Below, piece by piece: positions 12,503 through 14,740 of a stretch of DNA of 14,740 bases. The stretch is from Candidatus Blautia intestinipullorum (lineage in GTDB: Bacteria; Bacillota; Clostridia; Lachnospirales; Lachnospiraceae), in contig DWVA01000316.1 in assembly GCA_019120475.1 (NCBI GenBank), positions 1 through 14,740 of the forward strand. Direction: 5' to 3'. Made by a program: the position numbers and the translations under genes. Under the pieces are notes generated by a model. That model did no database searches. It was not told the DNA's origin and saw nothing but the letters and a program-made list of their open reading frames with translations. Each line of letters starts with the position of its first letter. Position 1 is the stretch's first letter.

Positions 12503-14740
12503 TTCGCCTCGTACCAGCTTTCTCCTTCGTGCATATCCACCTCAAGCTCTACGGCAAGGTGCGCGGCGCCCTTCATCTCTTCCTCCAGGATCCTGGATAC
12601 CGCCGCGATTTCTTCTTTTTTTGTTTCGATCAAAAGCTCGTCATGAACCTGGAGCACAAGCCTGGACTTCAGTCCCTCCTGAGCCATTCTGCCGTATACC
12701 CGGTTCATAGCGATCTTGATGATATCGGCTGCGGTTCCCTGGATCGGCGAATTCATAGCGACCCGCTCTCCAAAAGAACGCTGCATAAAGTTGCTGGATT
12801 TCAGTTCCGGAACCGGTCTCCTGCGCCCGAACATGGTGGAGACATATCCTTTTTCTTTTGCCTCTTCCACCATACCGTCAAGAAAGCTCTTGATCTTTGG
12901 ATATGTCTCAAAATATTTTTCAATATATTCCGCCGCTTCCTTTCTGGTAATGCTCAGATCCTGGCTGAGGCCAAAAGAACTGATTCCATATACAATGCCG
13001 AAGTTTACGGCCTTGGCATTTCTTCTCTGAAGAGGAGTCACTTCGTCAAAGGGCACATGGAAAACCTGGGAAGCAGTCAGTCTGTGGATGTCCTGAGCTT
13101 CCTTATATGCCTGTATCAGTTTTTCGTCTCCGGACATATGGGCAAGCACTCTCAGCTCGATCTGGGAATAATCCGCATCAAGAAACACATATCCATCCTC
13201 CGGGACAAATACTTTTCTGATCAGCCTGCCCAGTTCCATCCGGACAGGGATGTTCTGAAGATTTGGCTCTGTACTGCTGATACGCCCGGTAGCCGTGATC
13301 GTCTGGTTAAAGGTAGAATGAATCCTCCCGTCCTCTCTGATAACAGCTCCCAGTCCGTCCGCATAGGTGGATTTCAGCTTTGTGAGCTGACGGTATTCCA
13401 GGATATCTTTTACGATCGGCTGCTCCGGAGCCAGCTTTTCCAGAATATCCGCCGCTGTGGAATATCCGGTTTTCGTTTTTCTGCCTCCCGGGATCCCCAT
13501 TTTTTCAAACAGGATCACCCCAAGCTGTTTGGGAGAATTGATATTGAATTCCTCTCCGGCCTGCACATAGATCAGCTTTTCCAGCTCATGGATGCGTACG
13601 CTCAGTTTTTCTCCATATGCCTTTAGTTCATCTCCCTTTACCCGGATCCCCCACTTTTCCATAGAATCCAGAGTAAAGACAAGAGGAAGTTCAATTTCCT
13701 CATATACCTTCCACATTCCGGTTTCTCTCAAAGCCTCCGACACAGGTTTCCGGGCTGCCAGCGCAGTATATGCCTGAAAGCACGCAAAGGATCCCAGTCC
13801 TTCTGCACCGTTCTTCCAGGCTTTTTTCATGGACATTTTTCCCAAAAGCTCTTCCCTGGAAGGCAGGATCATTCCATTTAAATATTCTTTTGCAATATCG
13901 TCGTAAGTATATTCTGATTTCAGCGGATTCAGAAGATATACGGCAATTCCAAGATCAAAGACCCGGGAATGTTTTTCTATTTTTACATATTTTAAAATGC
14001 TCTTAATATCCAAGCCGGCTATTATCGTTTTTTCGGCAAGATCCTGAATTTTCCCGCAGAGATATTCCTTTGTCAAAAGTCCCTCCGCCGGAACATAATA
14101 AATCTCGTTTTCTTCCAGCGCGATTCCCAGTCCGTAAAGTTCTTCATGTTCATGATCGACGATCAGGGACAAGCCTGCCGCCGCTTTTCCGGAAGCCTTT
14201 TTGAAAAGAGCCTCCGCCCCGTTTAAATCGCTGCATACAAAACAGTTCTGCTGAACGGTGTTTTCACCGGAAACAACTGAACTGTCAAATTTTGCCATAA
14301 GATTTTTAAATTCCAGCTTTTTGCAAAGCTGGTAGGCTTCAGGGGTATAAAGTTCCCCGATACGCGCCTCTTCGTAGGAGTATTCCAGAGGACTGTCCGT
14401 ATCAATAGTCGCCAGCGTCTTGCTGAGAGACGCCAGATCGTAATGAGCCCTCAGAGATTCCCGCGCCTTATTCGGCTTTACTTTCTCCAGATGTGCGTAT
14501 GCATTCTCGATAGAACCGAATTCCACGATCATCTTCGTAGCGGTCTTTTCCCCCACGCCGGGGATACCGGGAATGTTGTCGGACGCGTCTCCCATCAGGG
14601 CTTTCAGTTCGATGATCTGAGGCGGCGTTACCTGGTATTTTTCTTTTACCTGATGTGCATGAAAATCCTCGACAACTGTTTTGCCTTTGGAGGTTTTCGG
14701 AAGACGTATCATGACCTTTTCAGTAGCAAGCTGCAGAAGA
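12499..14740 (-). CDS. polA: DNA polymerase I (5' end beyond the right edge)
   Basis: The last 746 residues of Pol I, which fills gaps and removes RNA primers in replication and repair. The frame stays open to the window edge, reading LLQLATEKVMIRLPKTSKGKT, so the ATG at 14712 is internal. Residues 1 to about 125 end the 5'-nuclease domain, with helix-hairpin-helix LKALMGDASDNIPGIPGVGEKTA. About 165-335 is a proofreading-fold domain that looks inactive. The polymerase domain is intact: TATGRISSTEPNLQNIP, motif A DADYSQIELR (521-530), O-helix RRNAKAVNFGIVYG (572-585, Phe at the ddNTP-discriminating position), RRRPVPEL, and motif C VHDE (698-701). It is the first visible gene of the operon with coaE, overlapping it by 4 bases. 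Confidence 0.97.
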   Translation of the reverse strand, partial: LLQLATEKVMIRLPKTSKGKTVVEDFHAHQVKEKYQVTPPQIIELKALMGDASDNIPGIPGVGEKTATKMIVEFGSIENAYAHLEKVKPNKARESLRAHYDLASLSKTLATIDTDSPLEYSYEEARIGELYTPEAYQLCKKLEFKNLMAKFDSSVVSGENTVQQNCFVCSDLNGAEALFKKASGKAAAGLSLIVDHEHEELYGLGIALEENEIYYVPAEGLLTKEYLCGKIQDLAEKTIIAGLDIKSILKYVKIEKHSRVFDLGIAVYLLNPLKSEYTYDDIAKEYLNGMILPSREELLGKMSMKKAWKNGAEGLGSFACFQAYTALAARKPVSEALRETGMWKVYEEIELPLVFTLDSMEKWGIRVKGDELKAYGEKLSVRIHELEKLIYVQAGEEFNINSPKQLGVILFEKMGIPGGRKTKTGYSTAADILEKLAPEQPIVKDILEYRQLTKLKSTYADGLGAVIREDGRIHSTFNQTITATGRISSTEPNLQNIPVRMELGRLIRKVFVPEDGYVFLDADYSQIELRVLAHMSGDEKLIQAYKEAQDIHRLTASQVFHVPFDEVTPLQRRNAKAVNFGIVYGISSFGLSQDLSITRKEAAEYIEKYFETYPKIKSFLDGMVEEAKEKGYVSTMFGRRRPVPELKSSNFMQRSFGERVAMNSPIQGTAADIIKIAMNRVYGRMAQEGLKSRLVLQVHDELLIETKKEEIAAVSRILEEEMKGAAHLAVELEVDMHEGESWYEAK

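Noticed and set aside
12529..13626. Plus-strand 365-codon open frame opposite polA
   Set aside because: Antisense shadow. The opposite strand carries all Pol I motifs, and the plus-strand product shows no recognisable domain.
14712..14712. ATG at 14712 as the start of polA
   Set aside because: The same frame stays open to the window edge and encodes LLQLATEKV, the expected Pol I sequence just before MIRLPKTSKGKT. A 737-residue Pol I would also lack most of the 5'-nuclease domain.
1..14740. CRISPR arrays, insertion sequences, prophage, toxin-antitoxin or defence genes
   Set aside because: No regularly spaced repeats, transposase- or integrase-like sequences, terminal repeats or unknown large proteins were seen. 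Apart from promoters, leaders and hairpins, the window is filled by recognisable core genes.

Overview
The window looks like a chromosomal housekeeping segment from an anaerobic, low-to-mid-GC Firmicute, most likely a gut Lachnospiraceae (Blautia / Ruminococcus gnavus-like). The assignment is an inference. It rests on the style of the proteins, strong AGGAGG ribosome-binding sites, a Pta-AckA acetate fermentation pair, a tryptophan T-box leader, the TmcAL tRNA-acetylation enzyme, and a Pol I with a decayed proofreading domain. I see no mobile element, CRISPR array, tRNA or rRNA gene.

Layout, left to right. (1) 1-809, minus: the N-terminal part of a sugar-type ABC substrate-binding protein that runs off the left edge. 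(2) 810-1047: its leader, with two copies of a palindrome TGAAACGTTTCA. (3) 1048-2070, minus: a LacI-family repressor. Its own promoter is overlapped downstream by a third, one-mismatch copy of the same palindrome, so the repressor very probably controls both itself and the transporter. (4) 2261-4740, minus: pta-ackA under a clear promoter, ending in two adjacent hairpins. (5) 4845-6270, plus: tmcAL, divergent from pta, with a terminator-like hairpin in its leader. This is the only plus-strand gene. TmcAL uses acetate, the end product of Pta-AckA, to acetylate tRNA-Met. (6) 6284-9433, minus: a three-gene ABC importer (trpX-trpY-trpZ type) behind a complete T-box leader with a UGG specifier, i.e. 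a predicted tryptophan importer switched on by uncharged tRNA-Trp. (7) 9441-14740, minus: a tight operon polA(partial)-coaE-walJ/yycJ-ACT protein (UPF0237)-PFL-like protein (UPF0210). Its first three genes overlap by 4 bases, and the last two are a conserved pair of unknown function.

Functionally the window joins acetate/ATP metabolism and acetate-dependent tRNA modification, tryptophan uptake, CoA synthesis and DNA repair. Nothing here is clearly a new defence or mobile system. The best candidates for new biology are the acetate-linked divergent pta-ackA/tmcAL locus with its leader hairpin, the UPF0237/UPF0210 pair, and the base-level fit between the T-box and tRNA-Trp. No database search was possible; family calls come from recognising motifs.
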